Notes: generated by a model not told the origin, from the letters alone. 64,000 nucleotides of DNA from MED-G105 sp965263305 (GCA_965263305.1 OZ253666.1:3410001-3474000), one strand, 5' to 3'; shown: positions 43,001 to 52,459, counted from the first letter of the stretch. Numbers and translations: made by a program.

Positions 43001-44973
43001 CCGCATTTTGGCGTTCGATCATTGGCTTCATTGTTATGGCCCTCGCGAGCGGCGCCCATGCCGCAGATTGGCGGGATATCCGCGATGCGACGATCTATTT
43101 TAGGGTTGATGAATCTATGATCGAAACCCCCGTCGATTTGTCGTGGCGCCCCGCCTGGATCGCAAACACGCAAAACGAACGGTTATATTTTTATGCGCCC
43201 GATGGGACCTTACTGACCCGGATTGAAATCGCGAAGGCGCGCACAAGCGGCGCGACCAGGCTGCAATTTTCGGCTGGGGCTGGGGATTATCGTCTGGTGA
43301 TTCCAGGCAAGAGCTATCGCTATTATCGGGTTAAGGTTGATAATGCGGTTTCGTCAGTCATCGAACCGGTGAAGCTTCACGCCTTCAAGCGCGCGCGCGC
43401 GGGTGAGACTTTTTATGCCCGTGCTTCGGAAACCAATCCCTCATCGCTCCATTTTAAATCCCGTGAGGCGGCGAATTCGGTATCGTTCATACCATGCGTT
43501 CAAAGCAATAAACGGTGCGCCAACGATCAACTCATAACCCTTGAAAATCATCGCGATCATGGTGACTACAATACTCATGAAGCGTATGAATTGCAGTCTA
43601 AAACGTCTGATGCGATTTACAAAATTCGTGTCAAACGGACGGGGAAGATCGCGCTTTGGATTGACGGGGGCGAAAACATTTTCTCCCAAAAACCCAATGA
43701 TTGGTTCAAGCCAAGATGGGCGCCTGGCGTTGCGCGTTTAACGGTTAATAAAAGTGATCGCATCGCGACACCGCGAATAGGCGTTTATTTTGAGTTTTTT
43801 AAACCAAAAGACGACCAACTGGCGTTGGCGGCGAAGTTGAGTCCAAAATTCTCGAATTTCTATGCGCCTGAAGATGTTTTGATCCGGAATATTGATCGCG
43901 ACCTTTTATTCATCGAGGCCTACCAATCAATTGGCGTCAAAAATTTCCTGACTATTCTCAACGATACCCGCCGGGATTCTATTTCCGCGTCGCCGGACGA
44001 TAGTGTCCGTTTCTTTTCTGATTATTTAAAACGGCGTATTGAAACAAACACAGGGCCTGAAGTCATTGCATTTGTGGACGAGCCCAACCTTCGCTATCGC
44101 TCATTTGAGCAGTATAATGCCTATTTTAAAAAGCATCTTTCAAAATTGCGCGGAAATGGGGAGGGGACATACGCGCAAATTGAGATTGCAGCCCCTGAAT
44201 CCTCCGGTATGTTGAACGGGCCGTCAAAACGGACCCTTGGCGATCATTCTGGCATCGCCTGGACGCGGCGCCTGTTGAATGATCATTGGAACGACATCGA
44301 TGTCATTTCGTGGCATCAGTGGAATATCCGGGATCTGGAGGCGACCGATATTTTTGGTGAGACGATCGGCGCGGTGTCGGCGCTCAATCGCGAATTAGCC
44401 TTGATGAACCAAGACGCACCGAAGAAACTTGCAATCTCGCAAACCAATATTTCTAGCGGTGCGGAAATAAGCCCCTATGAGCAAGACACAATCTACGCCG
44501 GTATCTGGTGGACGGCGGCGCTCGCGGAGGTGATTGGCGCAGGCGGTGTCGATTTTATCAACTGGTTCAAGAGCGTTGACGAAGGCGTTTATCGCAAGGG
44601 CGTCATGCGGTGTACGGACGCCGGCTGTAGGTTAAAGCCCGTTGGGGTGATCATGTCGCGAATCCATAAGGCGATAGGATCATATTCTCACCCGGTTAAA
44701 TCATCGGCTCACGAAGTTCGTGTATTCGCGACAAGCGATCAGGATAGCGAAAACGTAAGCTTCTTCACTGTCAACACAAGCCGGCGTCGATATAGTGTGA
44801 AATTTAACGAATCGCCGACTGTCTGTATTTTATCGGTGCAGGGATTCTCTGATAAGGACGAAGATGGCGTTGTGGAGGAGACCGAAATAGAGGCACCGCG
44901 TGGACAATTTATTCTACCACCGCTATCCATAGCGATCATTGATGCGGTGCCCAACCGGTGTGAGAGGCGTTGA
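42997..44973 (+). CDS. secreted glycoside-hydrolase-like protein of the polysaccharide operon
   Basis: 658 residues with a signal peptide ending AHA near residue 22. An N-terminal beta-rich region (to about 250) is followed by a TIM-barrel-like domain: FVDEPN at residues 359-364 matches the acid/base strand-4 motif of clan GH-A enzymes (NEPN in GH39-type), with Glu362 conserved. At the expected strand-7 nucleophile position the sequence reads LAISQTN (about 478-484), with Ser where a Glu is usual. A small beta domain ends the protein, with an EF-like DKDEDGVVEE. It is last in the operon and overlaps wzx by ATGA. It may trim, bind or modify the secreted polymer; catalytic competence is uncertain. 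Confidence 0.75.
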   Translation: MTAFWRSIIGFIVMALASGAHAADWRDIRDATIYFRVDESMIETPVDLSWRPAWIANTQNERLYFYAPDGTLLTRIEIAKARTSGATRLQFSAGAGDYRLVIPGKSYRYYRVKVDNAVSSVIEPVKLHAFKRARAGETFYARASETNPSSLHFKSREAANSVSFIPCVQSNKRCANDQLITLENHRDHGDYNTHEAYELQSKTSDAIYKIRVKRTGKIALWIDGGENIFSQKPNDWFKPRWAPGVARLTVNKSDRIATPRIGVYFEFFKPKDDQLALAAKLSPKFSNFYAPEDVLIRNIDRDLLFIEAYQSIGVKNFLTILNDTRRDSISASPDDSVRFFSDYLKRRIETNTGPEVIAFVDEPNLRYRSFEQYNAYFKKHLSKLRGNGEGTYAQIEIAAPESSGMLNGPSKRTLGDHSGIAWTRRLLNDHWNDIDVISWHQWNIRDLEATDIFGETIGAVSALNRELALMNQDAPKKLAISQTNISSGAEISPYEQDTIYAGIWWTAALAEVIGAGGVDFINWFKSVDEGVYRKGVMRCTDAGCRLKPVGVIMSRIHKAIGSYSHPVKSSAHEVRVFATSDQDSENVSFFTVNTSRRRYSVKFNESPTVCILSVQGFSDKDEDGVVEETEIEAPRGQFILPPLSIAIIDAVPNRCERR

Positions 44974-45000
44974 AATCCAACACTACGACTACCGATATGT

Positions 45001-45020
45001 CCGATAATCTGCAGTATCGG
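45001..45020 (+). terminator. possible weak hairpin after the polysaccharide operon
   Basis: CCGATA and TATCGG, separated by 8 nt, form a 6-bp stem beginning about 27 nt after the last operon gene. The tail is AATATTTGAC rather than a T run. It is the only candidate for operon termination that I see here. Confidence 0.3.
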
Positions 45021-45085
45021 AATATTTGACTTTTGGGGCAAACATCGGGATTTTTGCGGTTTCGAAGGTAACCTCAATAACCGCC

Positions 45086-46369
45086 ATGAAATCCGCCGCT
45101 ATTCGCATCGCGCCGCCGCCGATCCTCGATAATTTGAAGGAAATGGGCGATCCTCATAAGCAAAATGTTTTTGATGTCTCACCGCATTTGGCGGCGCCAA
45201 TTGACGGTCGCAACAGCGATCGCGCCCATGTTGAGAATGCTGAGCAAGATTATGAGAGCGTTCTGAAATTTCTCTATAGTTACAACGGCTCATCGGCGAC
45301 TTTTAATGCGTATCGTCGGGAGCTTGAACGGTTGTTGCAATGGGCCTGGCGCGTGGAACGGCGCGCGGCCATATCGTTGCAGCGCGAACATATAGAGGAT
45401 TTTCTGCGTTTCACGATCAATCCGCCCATGGCGTGGATTGGCGTTAAAAACGTTGCGCGCTTCACCACGAAGGACGGCGCGCGCCAACCGAATAAGGATT
45501 GGCGCCCCTATGTCGTGTCGGTCTCAAAGGATGAGACGAAAAATGGGATCACGCCGGATCAAAAGCAATATCAGCCATCCCAAGCCTCCATTCAATCGAC
45601 GTTTGCGGCGCTGTCATCATTCTATGATTATCTGACGGAAGAAAAGCTGATCGACTATAATCCAGTCGCGTTGATCCGCCAGCGCAGTAAATTCATACGC
45701 ACCGATCACAACGCCAAGGTTGTGCGGCGAATTACGAACCTGCAATGGGATTTTGTGATCGAAACGGTCGAAGAAATGGCCGATGCTGATCCAACGATGG
45801 AGCGCTCGCTTTTCATTATGAACTGTCTGTTCGCGATGTATTTGCGCGTATCGGAGTTGGTGGAAGATGAACGGTCGTCGCCTGTTATGGGTGATTTCCG
45901 CAAAGACCAAGACTGCAATTGGTGGTTTCACGTGACCGGCAAAGGCAATAAAGACCGCACTATTGTTGTCTCGAATGAAATGCTTGATGCTCTGCGTCGA
46001 TACCGCAAAAGCTTAGGACTAACGCCCCTTCCCGCCGTTAATGAAAAAACGCCGTTGGTGAGAAAAACAAAGGGCCTTGGGCCCATTACGAGCACGCGCC
46101 AGGTACGCCGGATTGTGCAGGATTGCTTTGACGCTGCATTCGAGCGCATGAAAGCTCAGGGCTTTGAAGAAGACGCTTATGATCTGCGCACCGCGACGGT
46201 GCACTGGCTTCGTCATACGGGGATATCAGAAGACGTAAAAATTCGGCCGCGTGAGCATGTGCGCGACGACGCCGGGCACTCCACCATGGCGACAACGGAT
46301 CGATATATTGAAAGCGACCGGCGCGAACGCCACCAATCGGGAAAGAAAAAGCCGCTGAAAGATCTCTAA
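45086..46369 (+). CDS. tyrosine recombinase / site-specific integrase
   Basis: 427 residues from ATG 45086; the ORF is open to a TTG at 45026. An N-terminal SAM-like core-binding domain (YNGSSATFNAYRRELERLLQW) leads into the catalytic domain with all expected residues: Arg in YLRVSEL, Lys in TGKGNKDRT, HWLRH (H-x-x-R), DAGHSTMATTDRYI (final His and the nucleophile Tyr). It is intact. No attachment-site repeats, phage or plasmid genes are beside it, so it is not clearly part of an integrated element. It may act on a distant or lost site; its place next to the polysaccharide locus may be incidental. Confidence 0.9.
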   Translation: MKSAAIRIAPPPILDNLKEMGDPHKQNVFDVSPHLAAPIDGRNSDRAHVENAEQDYESVLKFLYSYNGSSATFNAYRRELERLLQWAWRVERRAAISLQREHIEDFLRFTINPPMAWIGVKNVARFTTKDGARQPNKDWRPYVVSVSKDETKNGITPDQKQYQPSQASIQSTFAALSSFYDYLTEEKLIDYNPVALIRQRSKFIRTDHNAKVVRRITNLQWDFVIETVEEMADADPTMERSLFIMNCLFAMYLRVSELVEDERSSPVMGDFRKDQDCNWWFHVTGKGNKDRTIVVSNEMLDALRRYRKSLGLTPLPAVNEKTPLVRKTKGLGPITSTRQVRRIVQDCFDAAFERMKAQGFEEDAYDLRTATVHWLRHTGISEDVKIRPREHVRDDAGHSTMATTDRYIESDRRERHQSGKKKPLKDL

Positions 46370-46421
46370 CGTCTCGGGTGTTGGCGGCCTAATTATGTAT
46401 ACTGATGTTATTTGCCGGTGG

Positions 46422-47285
46422 CTAAAGGGTGAGCTCAAGCTGCATGCCATCGTAAGCTGGTTCAACGCCGCTCGGCAATTCCGCTTTTAACGTGGCATAA
46501 TCCATCGTCACATGAAGATTGGTAAGGATCGCGCGTTCGGGCTTCACTTTTTCAATCCACGACAAGGTACGATCAAGATGAGCGTGGCTGCCATGGGGTT
46601 TTCGCTGCAGGGCGTCGACGATCCAGACTTTAACGCCGTCGAGTAGTGCGAAGCTTTCCTCTGACAGTTCGTTAACATCACTGGAGTATGCGATATCGCC
46701 AAAACGGAAGCCCAGGGAATCCACGCCGCCATGCTTTTGCAAAAATGCGAGCGCCGGGATAGCCCCCGACGGCCCGCTGATAGCAAACTCTTCACCCATG
46801 GGCGGCATAGTTTTTTCGTCCAGAATAGCCGGGTACCAACTGCCTTCGGCTTGCAGGAAGCAATAACCGAAACGCGCGAGCAATCCACCGGCCGTATGCC
46901 GATCAAGATAAACAGGCATCCGCGCCTGAGCACGGATGGCGTATGCCCTGAGGTCGTCGAGGCCGTGGGTTTGATCCGCATGGTCATGGGTGATGAGGAC
47001 TGCATCGAGACGGGCGCATCGGGCGGCGAGGAGTTGCGCGCGCATATCGGGCGATGTGTCGACAAGCACGGACGTGATTGTTCCGGGGTCAGCAAACCCA
47101 TCCTTACCGTGAGCGCGTTGAACCAAAAGAGAGCATCGTGTCCGCCGATTTTTGGGTTCGTTAGGGTCGCATTCGCCCCAATCGCCGGCGCCGTCGCCAC
47201 CGCCAAGACGGGGCACGCCGCCAGAAGAGCCAGACCCTAGGATGGTCGCTCGTAAAATGCCCTGGTTTTGCGTTTCGTCACCCAC
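46422..47285 (-). CDS. MBL-fold metallohydrolase (PhnP-like)
   Basis: 287 residues from a GTG with AAGGA upstream. The fold starts ATILGSGSSGGVPRLGG, then the metal motif THDHADQTHGLDDL (HxHxDH), and later SSDVNE and a C-terminal NLHVTMDY. The family includes PhnP phosphodiesterase and uncharacterised proteins; in alphaproteobacteria the gene regularly follows tatD, as here, 12 nt after it. Likely a cytoplasmic phosphodiesterase of unknown substrate. Confidence 0.9.
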   Translation of the reverse strand: MGDETQNQGILRATILGSGSSGGVPRLGGGDGAGDWGECDPNEPKNRRTRCSLLVQRAHGKDGFADPGTITSVLVDTSPDMRAQLLAARCARLDAVLITHDHADQTHGLDDLRAYAIRAQARMPVYLDRHTAGGLLARFGYCFLQAEGSWYPAILDEKTMPPMGEEFAISGPSGAIPALAFLQKHGGVDSLGFRFGDIAYSSDVNELSEESFALLDGVKVWIVDALQRKPHGSHAHLDRTLSWIEKVKPERAILTNLHVTMDYATLKAELPSGVEPAYDGMQLELTL

Positions 47286-47297
47286 AAGGTTTATTCC

Positions 47298-48146
47298 TTA
47301 CACAACAAGTTGCGTGTGATCAGCACGGCGAAACAAGCGGAAAAAATTCTCGGTCGTCACGGTTGCCGTGTCTTTAAGTGACAAATCGCGTAACTCAGCC
47401 AATTTCTTCGCCACATAGGGCAAATGCGATGGTTCACAGCGTTTCCCCCGTCGCGGCGCCGGCGCCAAATAAGGGCAATCGGTCTCGATGATGATCCGCT
47501 CCAACGGCATCGCGGTCGCGATGGCGCGGACATCTTCAGCGTTTTTAAACGTGATAATGCCGGAAAAGGAAATAAAACCGCCCATGTCCATCACCAAATC
47601 GGCGAGACGGCGGCCACTCGTATAGCAATGCAGTAGGGGGATGAACTCTTTTTCCTTCATTGCAGCGACAAGCATTGCTTCCATATCTTCATCGGCTTCG
47701 CGGGTATGGATGATCAGCGGCAAGCCGGTTTTCTGTGCAACGACGATGTGTTTTCGGAAGACGGCAATCTGGTCTTCTCGCGGCGAATAGCTGTAGTGGA
47801 AATCGAGACCGCATTCACCAATGCCAACGACATCGTCTTCTTTGGCGAGATCAATCATGAATTCCGCGGTCAACTCAGCATGATCAACCGCATAGTGGGG
47901 ATGGGCCCCGACGGACCGCCACATAAAGTCATGGGCGCGCGAAATTGTTCGGATGGCATCGGTTGATGTGATTTTGTCTGAAATCGTCAGCATGCCTTTC
48001 ACGCTCGCCGCTAATGCGCGATCGACGACCCTGTCCAGATCGTCCTGGAATTGCTCGGCATGTAGATTCACATGGCTATCAATAAGCGGCGCGCCACCCA
48101 GCGCCTCAAGGATCTTCGGATCAATGTTTTTTGTCTCAAGTTCCAT
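47298..48146 (-). CDS. tatD: TatD family metal-dependent hydrolase
   Basis: 282 residues of the TatD amidohydrolase-like family, reported to have DNase/exonuclease activity. Metal-site residues are seen in GIGECGLDFHY, PLIIHTREAD, LLHCYTS and IIIETDCPYLAP. The first motif, usually DSHCHLD, reads DSHVNLH: the second metal His is Asn. I believe this variant occurs in other alphaproteobacterial TatD proteins, so it may be a lineage feature rather than inactivation. Part of the dacA-tmk-holB-tatD-MBL run. Confidence 0.92.
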   Translation of the reverse strand: MELETKNIDPKILEALGGAPLIDSHVNLHAEQFQDDLDRVVDRALAASVKGMLTISDKITSTDAIRTISRAHDFMWRSVGAHPHYAVDHAELTAEFMIDLAKEDDVVGIGECGLDFHYSYSPREDQIAVFRKHIVVAQKTGLPLIIHTREADEDMEAMLVAAMKEKEFIPLLHCYTSGRRLADLVMDMGGFISFSGIITFKNAEDVRAIATAMPLERIIIETDCPYLAPAPRRGKRCEPSHLPYVAKKLAELRDLSLKDTATVTTENFFRLFRRADHTQLVV

Positions 48147-48170
48147 AAAGCTTGTTCAAATTCTATCGCA

Positions 48171-49211
48171 TTAACGGGTGGTCGGTAGACGGCGAATGCG
48201 CCGTGCTGCGGCCTGGATAAGATGAGCGCGATCAAGATTGAGCGCATCGCCACGCGCGAGCAAGGATATGACGTCGTCGCGCATATCAAGGAGCTGTAAA
48301 GGCACCTCGTACCCGCCGCGCACGACCTCCTCTCGCACATAATCGTTTAGCTGATCGGTCAGGAGGCGTCGAAATAGTGACCATGTGGCGTCGCTCTGGC
48401 GTCCGCATAATCGCTGCAACGGACGCGCAAGATCGTTCTCCTTGGCGCGCTTTAAAAACTGTGCCGCCTCTTCTGCGGCGACCCCGCCCTCCCCGCTGGC
48501 AAGAGTAAGGGCGAAGCCCGGTCGCCCCTTAGCGGCGCCCGCCAATGTGCGTGCGCTTACGTTGTCGGTTTCTTCAACCGCGCCTTCACCGGTAATAAAC
48601 TGAGCGATCAGCGTCTCATCAACTAGGGGCAAAGTCATACGACGGCAGCGTGACCGGATCGTCGCTAGTAATCGACCGGGTGCTGAAGAAAGAAGAAACA
48701 ACGTCGTACGCGCTGGCGGTTCTTCCAGGGCCTTTAAAAGAGCATTGGCGGCGTTTCGATTAAGATCATCCGCCGTATCAACGATGGCGACGCGCCATTG
48801 GCCATAGCTTGGCGTGCGCGTGAGAAACTGGGTAAGCTGTCGAATAACATCAACGGAAATATCGTTGCTAAAGCGCCCCGTTTTTTCGTCGAATGTCCGG
48901 GCCGCAACAAATAAATCAGGATGGGCCCTGGCGGCGATAAGATTTTCGGTTTGATCAGTCCCCGCTTGACCAATCGACCCATCCGCCGCGTTTCCTCTGC
49001 GTAAAAGCAAACGCGCCAGTCGATAGGCGAGCGTTGCTTTGCCGGCCCCCTCCCCGCCGATAATCAGCCAGCCATTCGTCAAATCACCAGCCTTCGCCAT
49101 GGTTTCATATTGGGCGAGCCACGCCTCGTCGCCCACAAAATTCAGGCGCGCTTGCGGCGAGGCAAAATCAATCTCTTCATCTTGAGAAGCCACATTTTTC
49201 TTAGGCGCCAT
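48171..49211 (-). CDS. holB: DNA polymerase III delta' subunit
   Basis: 346 residues. Clamp-loader subunit with a P-loop-like IIGGEGAGKATLAYRLARLLL, a VDTADDLNRNAANALLKALEEPP segment with the sensor/ALLK region typical of delta', and SRCRRM. It overlaps the tmk stop by 11 nt, as is common. The methionyl-tRNA synthetase gene often found between holB and tatD in related genomes is absent here; tatD follows at 24 nt. Confidence 0.93.
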   Translation of the reverse strand: MAPKKNVASQDEEIDFASPQARLNFVGDEAWLAQYETMAKAGDLTNGWLIIGGEGAGKATLAYRLARLLLRRGNAADGSIGQAGTDQTENLIAARAHPDLFVAARTFDEKTGRFSNDISVDVIRQLTQFLTRTPSYGQWRVAIVDTADDLNRNAANALLKALEEPPARTTLFLLSSAPGRLLATIRSRCRRMTLPLVDETLIAQFITGEGAVEETDNVSARTLAGAAKGRPGFALTLASGEGGVAAEEAAQFLKRAKENDLARPLQRLCGRQSDATWSLFRRLLTDQLNDYVREEVVRGGYEVPLQLLDMRDDVISLLARGDALNLDRAHLIQAAARRIRRLPTTR

Positions 49212-49893
49212 GGGTAGGCCGCCTCTCCGACAACGCGTCTTTTGACGCGCTTACCCAATTCTCGATAACAGGACGCACGAGAACGTAGATTTCTTCTTCA
49301 ACCGCGTCCATCGACTGACCGGCGTCGATTACTTTGCATCGTTCAGGCGCTTGGTCGGCGATCGTCAGGAACGCTTGTTCAACCCGCTGATGAAATTCAT
49401 CGCCCTTGCGTTCAAATCGAGTCTCATCACTTTGCGCCTGGGCCTGACGGTCCTGCGTTCTTGCTAATCCGCGCTTAGCAGCCAAGTGCAAGATAATCGT
49501 GAGGTCAGGGCCATCAGCGCCTACGACCAAGCTTTCGAGTGTACTGACTGCTTTTTCGCCGACATCGCCTGCAAGGCCTTGATAGGCCATGGTGGAGTCT
49601 GAAAAGCGGTCGGAAATGACAACCTCACCCCTAACGCGGGCTGGATTGATTGTCTTGGCAAGGTGCTCCGCACGCGCAGCATACATCATTAGGGCCTCTG
49701 ATAGCGGTGTGTATGCGTCCGCCTCGCCCGTGACCAACAACGTCCGCAATTTTTCGGCGCCCGGAGCGCCGCCTGGTTCTCTTGTAAGAAGAACGCGATG
49801 GCCCTCTTGTTGCAAGCGCGCGGCGAGACGTTGAATTTGCGTCGTTTTCCCGACCCCGTCGCCGCCCTCAAAGCTGATAAATGGTGCGCGCAC
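49201..49893 (-). CDS. tmk: thymidylate kinase
   Basis: 230 residues from a GTG. Phosphorylates dTMP to dTDP. The P-loop is FEGGDGVGKTTQ, followed by LTREPGG and DRFSDSTMAYQG, and the LID region has Arg residues (RKGDEF). Starts 28 nt after the dacA stop and overlaps holB. Confidence 0.96.
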   Translation of the reverse strand: MRAPFISFEGGDGVGKTTQIQRLAARLQQEGHRVLLTREPGGAPGAEKLRTLLVTGEADAYTPLSEALMMYAARAEHLAKTINPARVRGEVVISDRFSDSTMAYQGLAGDVGEKAVSTLESLVVGADGPDLTIILHLAAKRGLARTQDRQAQAQSDETRFERKGDEFHQRVEQAFLTIADQAPERCKVIDAGQSMDAVEEEIYVLVRPVIENWVSASKDALSERRPTHGA

Positions 49894-49921
49894 TTATGTG
49901 TCGCCTTTGGTTCTGAGTTAG

Positions 49922-51112
49922 TTATTGCGCGCCGGCGGTTTCGTGGTCTGGTTTGGCCGGCGGTTTGCCAAAAATCTTCGCCGCCGCTAGGCCGATGCGG
50001 CCTAACGCACCAACACTGCCCACATTTTTCCCGGCATATAGCGGGTATTCGCGCGCCGTCACATCATCGAAATCAACGCGTAGATAGCCGATCTGTTGGT
50101 TTTTCCGGATCGGCGCCATGACCGGGCCCTCGTAAACAACTGTCGCCTTGACGTTATCCGCGCTTTGCCGATGCAGGATCATGGAGATCTCTTCGCCCGT
50201 CACGAGGGGGACGGTTTTTTCTTTTCCGGCAAATACTGCCGCGTCGCCGACAATGGCGGAATTCTCGAATATTCGACGTTGCGTGAAATCGTTAAAAGAG
50301 ATCCGCAACATCCGATCGCTTTCCTTTTCTCGGGCTTTCGATGAGTCAAGACCGTTTAAAACAACGATGCGACGGTCGCCCTTCACAAGGGCCGAAGCAA
50401 CTAGTCCGTAGCCGGATTCTTCCGTGTGGCCTGTTTTTAATCCATCTGCGCCGATGAATTGATCAAGGATCGGATTACGATTCGGCTGGCGTATTTTCTC
50501 CCAGGTGAACTCGCGTTCGGAAAAGAATTCATAGTATTCAGGGTATTCAGAGATGATGCGTCGCGCCAGCTTGCCGAGATCACGCATGCTCATTTTCTGA
50601 TTTGGATCGGGCCAGCCGGACGCATTCGCAAAGCGAGAGTTATCCAACCCCCATTCGCGAGCTTTTCTGTTCATTAACTCAGCAAAGGCTTCTTCCGTAC
50701 CGGCGATGTTTTCGGCCACCACAATGCACGCATCGTTGCCAGATTGCACGATGATGCCGCGCAGGAGGTTTTCGACGGTGATCTTCGTATCGACCCGCAC
50801 CCACATTTTAGAACCGCCCATTCGCCAAGCCTTTTCAGAGACTGCAAACGGTGTGTCGGGCTTTAGTTCGCCGCTTTTCAACTTCTCCAGAACAATCGCC
50901 ACGGTCATCAGCTTGCTCATGGAGGCCGGCGCCGTTGGAATGTCGGCGTTCTTTTCAAAGAGAACCGCGCCCGTCTTGTAATCCATGATCAGGGCGAATT
51001 CGGCCGGCGTCTCGATGGGAGGTGCGGCGATCGCAGAGGGCGCTGCGAGACCGCCCGCCATCGCTGTGAAGGTTGCCGATAAAATGGAGAGAAATCTAAA
51101 GAACGCCATCAT
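49922..51112 (-). CDS. dacA: D-alanyl-D-alanine carboxypeptidase (PBP5/6 type)
   Basis: 396 residues with a signal peptide ending near residue 30 (SAIAA). The serine peptidase motifs are SMSK (Ser64-x-x-Lys67), SGN in QSGNDACI and KTG in DGLKTGHT. The C-terminal PBP5-type domain follows, ending in a segment (VGALGRIGLAAAKIFGKPP) that may be a membrane-anchoring amphipathic helix. Trims pentapeptide stems of peptidoglycan in the periplasm. First of the dacA-tmk-holB-tatD-MBL series; rlpA lies just upstream. Confidence 0.95.
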   Translation of the reverse strand: MMAFFRFLSILSATFTAMAGGLAAPSAIAAPPIETPAEFALIMDYKTGAVLFEKNADIPTAPASMSKLMTVAIVLEKLKSGELKPDTPFAVSEKAWRMGGSKMWVRVDTKITVENLLRGIIVQSGNDACIVVAENIAGTEEAFAELMNRKAREWGLDNSRFANASGWPDPNQKMSMRDLGKLARRIISEYPEYYEFFSEREFTWEKIRQPNRNPILDQFIGADGLKTGHTEESGYGLVASALVKGDRRIVVLNGLDSSKAREKESDRMLRISFNDFTQRRIFENSAIVGDAAVFAGKEKTVPLVTGEEISMILHRQSADNVKATVVYEGPVMAPIRKNQQIGYLRVDFDDVTAREYPLYAGKNVGSVGALGRIGLAAAKIFGKPPAKPDHETAGAQ

Positions 51113-51150
51113 GTTTAACTCGCGTGATCGGGAACAGATTGCCTAATACC

Positions 51151-52146
51151 CTACCCGCCATGGGGTAAGAAAAGAACTGCTGCATCGTTAAATCCAAGGG
51201 TTGAAGCCTGTAAAAGGGCCCGGTCGGCATCTGAAGCGCTGATGAACGGACCAAGACGTAGCGTGAAACCGGCAATCCCGTCGCCCTGCAATTGTTGCTC
51301 GAAAATGCCCATGTCGGCCGGCGCCTGTCGCAAGGCGGCGGCCGCCGCCGCCCGTCGCTCTAGTTCAGAAACGTCATGACTTTCCTGGAGGATAAGCCAG
51401 AACTCTCCGTCTGACGCTGCCGTAGGGTGATCTTGGCTCACGGATCCCGTCGCGCTCGAGGCTAAGCTTGCAATCGCATCCGCCTCATATGGCGATGATT
51501 GAGGGGCCTGGGACGCGCGAGTATCGCTCTGCCCCGGCGCGTGCCCCGGGGCGTGGACGAGGTTGATATCTCTTGTTTTGGGGACCGGAGGTGCCGAGGC
51601 GCCGGGTTTTGGCGCAAGCGCCGCCAAAATGGCCGGCCCGCGATACCGAACCCGCACCCGCGCTAAGCCCTTTTTCTCGAAACCGAGAACCCTTGCGGCT
51701 GCTTCTGAGAGATCGATCAACCGATCGTCGACAAATGGGCCGCGATCATTGACCCGAACAATAAGACGGCGGCCGTTTTCTAAATTTTCGACCTCTACCA
51801 GAGACGGCAATGGCAAGGTTTTATGGGCAGCGGACAACCGGGCTTTATCAAAGACCTCTCCGTTGGCGGTTTTCTTGCCGTGGAATTGCGCGCCATACCA
51901 GGAGGCAAGCCCCCGCTTATCATAATTGGGGTTGGCCCGCGGGACGTACGTGCGCCCTTTTACTTTATAGGGTTTACCAACCTTGTAGTGAGCGCCTGTC
52001 GCTGCGACGGATGAACCGTGATGAGGCCTCATCGCCAGGGACGACGAAGGGGACAACGGCGCGTTGGCGCACGCCGTCATAAACGCCAACCCTAAGAGGC
52101 TAAAAAGGCGCAAGGGCCCGCGTAGAGAGGGACGTTGAGTACTCAT
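51151..52146 (-). CDS. rlpA: septal ring lytic transglycosylase RlpA (lipoprotein)
   Basis: 331 residues. A lipobox MTACA near residue 25 gives a lipid-anchored protein. The double-psi beta-barrel domain is clear: RGLASWYGAQFHGKKTANGE, LPSLVEVENLENGRRLIVRVNDRGPF with the catalytic Asp in NDRGPF. A variable Pro/Ala/Ser linker leads to a C-terminal SPOR-like domain (FWLILQE...FTLRLGPFISASDADRAL) that should bind denuded septal glycan. Acts at cell division. It is 38 nt upstream of dacA. Confidence 0.92.
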   Translation of the reverse strand: MSTQRPSLRGPLRLFSLLGLAFMTACANAPLSPSSSLAMRPHHGSSVAATGAHYKVGKPYKVKGRTYVPRANPNYDKRGLASWYGAQFHGKKTANGEVFDKARLSAAHKTLPLPSLVEVENLENGRRLIVRVNDRGPFVDDRLIDLSEAAARVLGFEKKGLARVRVRYRGPAILAALAPKPGASAPPVPKTRDINLVHAPGHAPGQSDTRASQAPQSSPYEADAIASLASSATGSVSQDHPTAASDGEFWLILQESHDVSELERRAAAAAALRQAPADMGIFEQQLQGDGIAGFTLRLGPFISASDADRALLQASTLGFNDAAVLFLPHGG

Positions 52147-52304
52147 AACCGGTTTTTCCCGTCATTCGGACAGGCGCGCAAGCGCGTACCGTTTAAATCC
52201 CACCGGGATCTGCGTTCATGCCAGCATTTTGACAGATCATGTGAAAAATGCGCTTTTGATGGGCTTGTCCTTTGCGGCGAAATCACTACTGTCCCGCACT
52301 CTGC

Positions 52305-52394
52305 GGATGGGTGGCCGAGTGGTTTAAGGCACCGGTCTTGAAAACCGGCGAGCGTTCACGCGTTCCGTGGGTTCGAATCCCACCCCATCCGCCA
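52305..52394 (+). tRNA. tRNA-Ser (anticodon TGA)
   Basis: A 90-nt class II tRNA including CCA: acceptor GGATGGG/CCCATCC, TGGCCGAGTGG D-arm, anticodon stem CCGGT/ACCGG around CTTGAAA (anticodon TGA), a long variable arm (GAGCGTTCACGCGTTC) and T-arm GTGGG-TTCGAAT-CCCAC. Discriminator G and CCA are encoded. It stands alone, convergent with a LysR gene. Confidence 0.96.
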
Positions 52395-52459
52395 TTTTCA
52401 GAATTTTGTATTCGAATCAACTTGTTAAGAGGCCGGACTGGTTTTTTGATAACACGCCC

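Noticed and set aside
45001..46369. Integrated prophage or genomic island next to the recombinase
   Set aside because: No phage structural, replication or conjugation genes, no att-like direct repeats and no adjacent tRNA; only the recombinase itself is visible.
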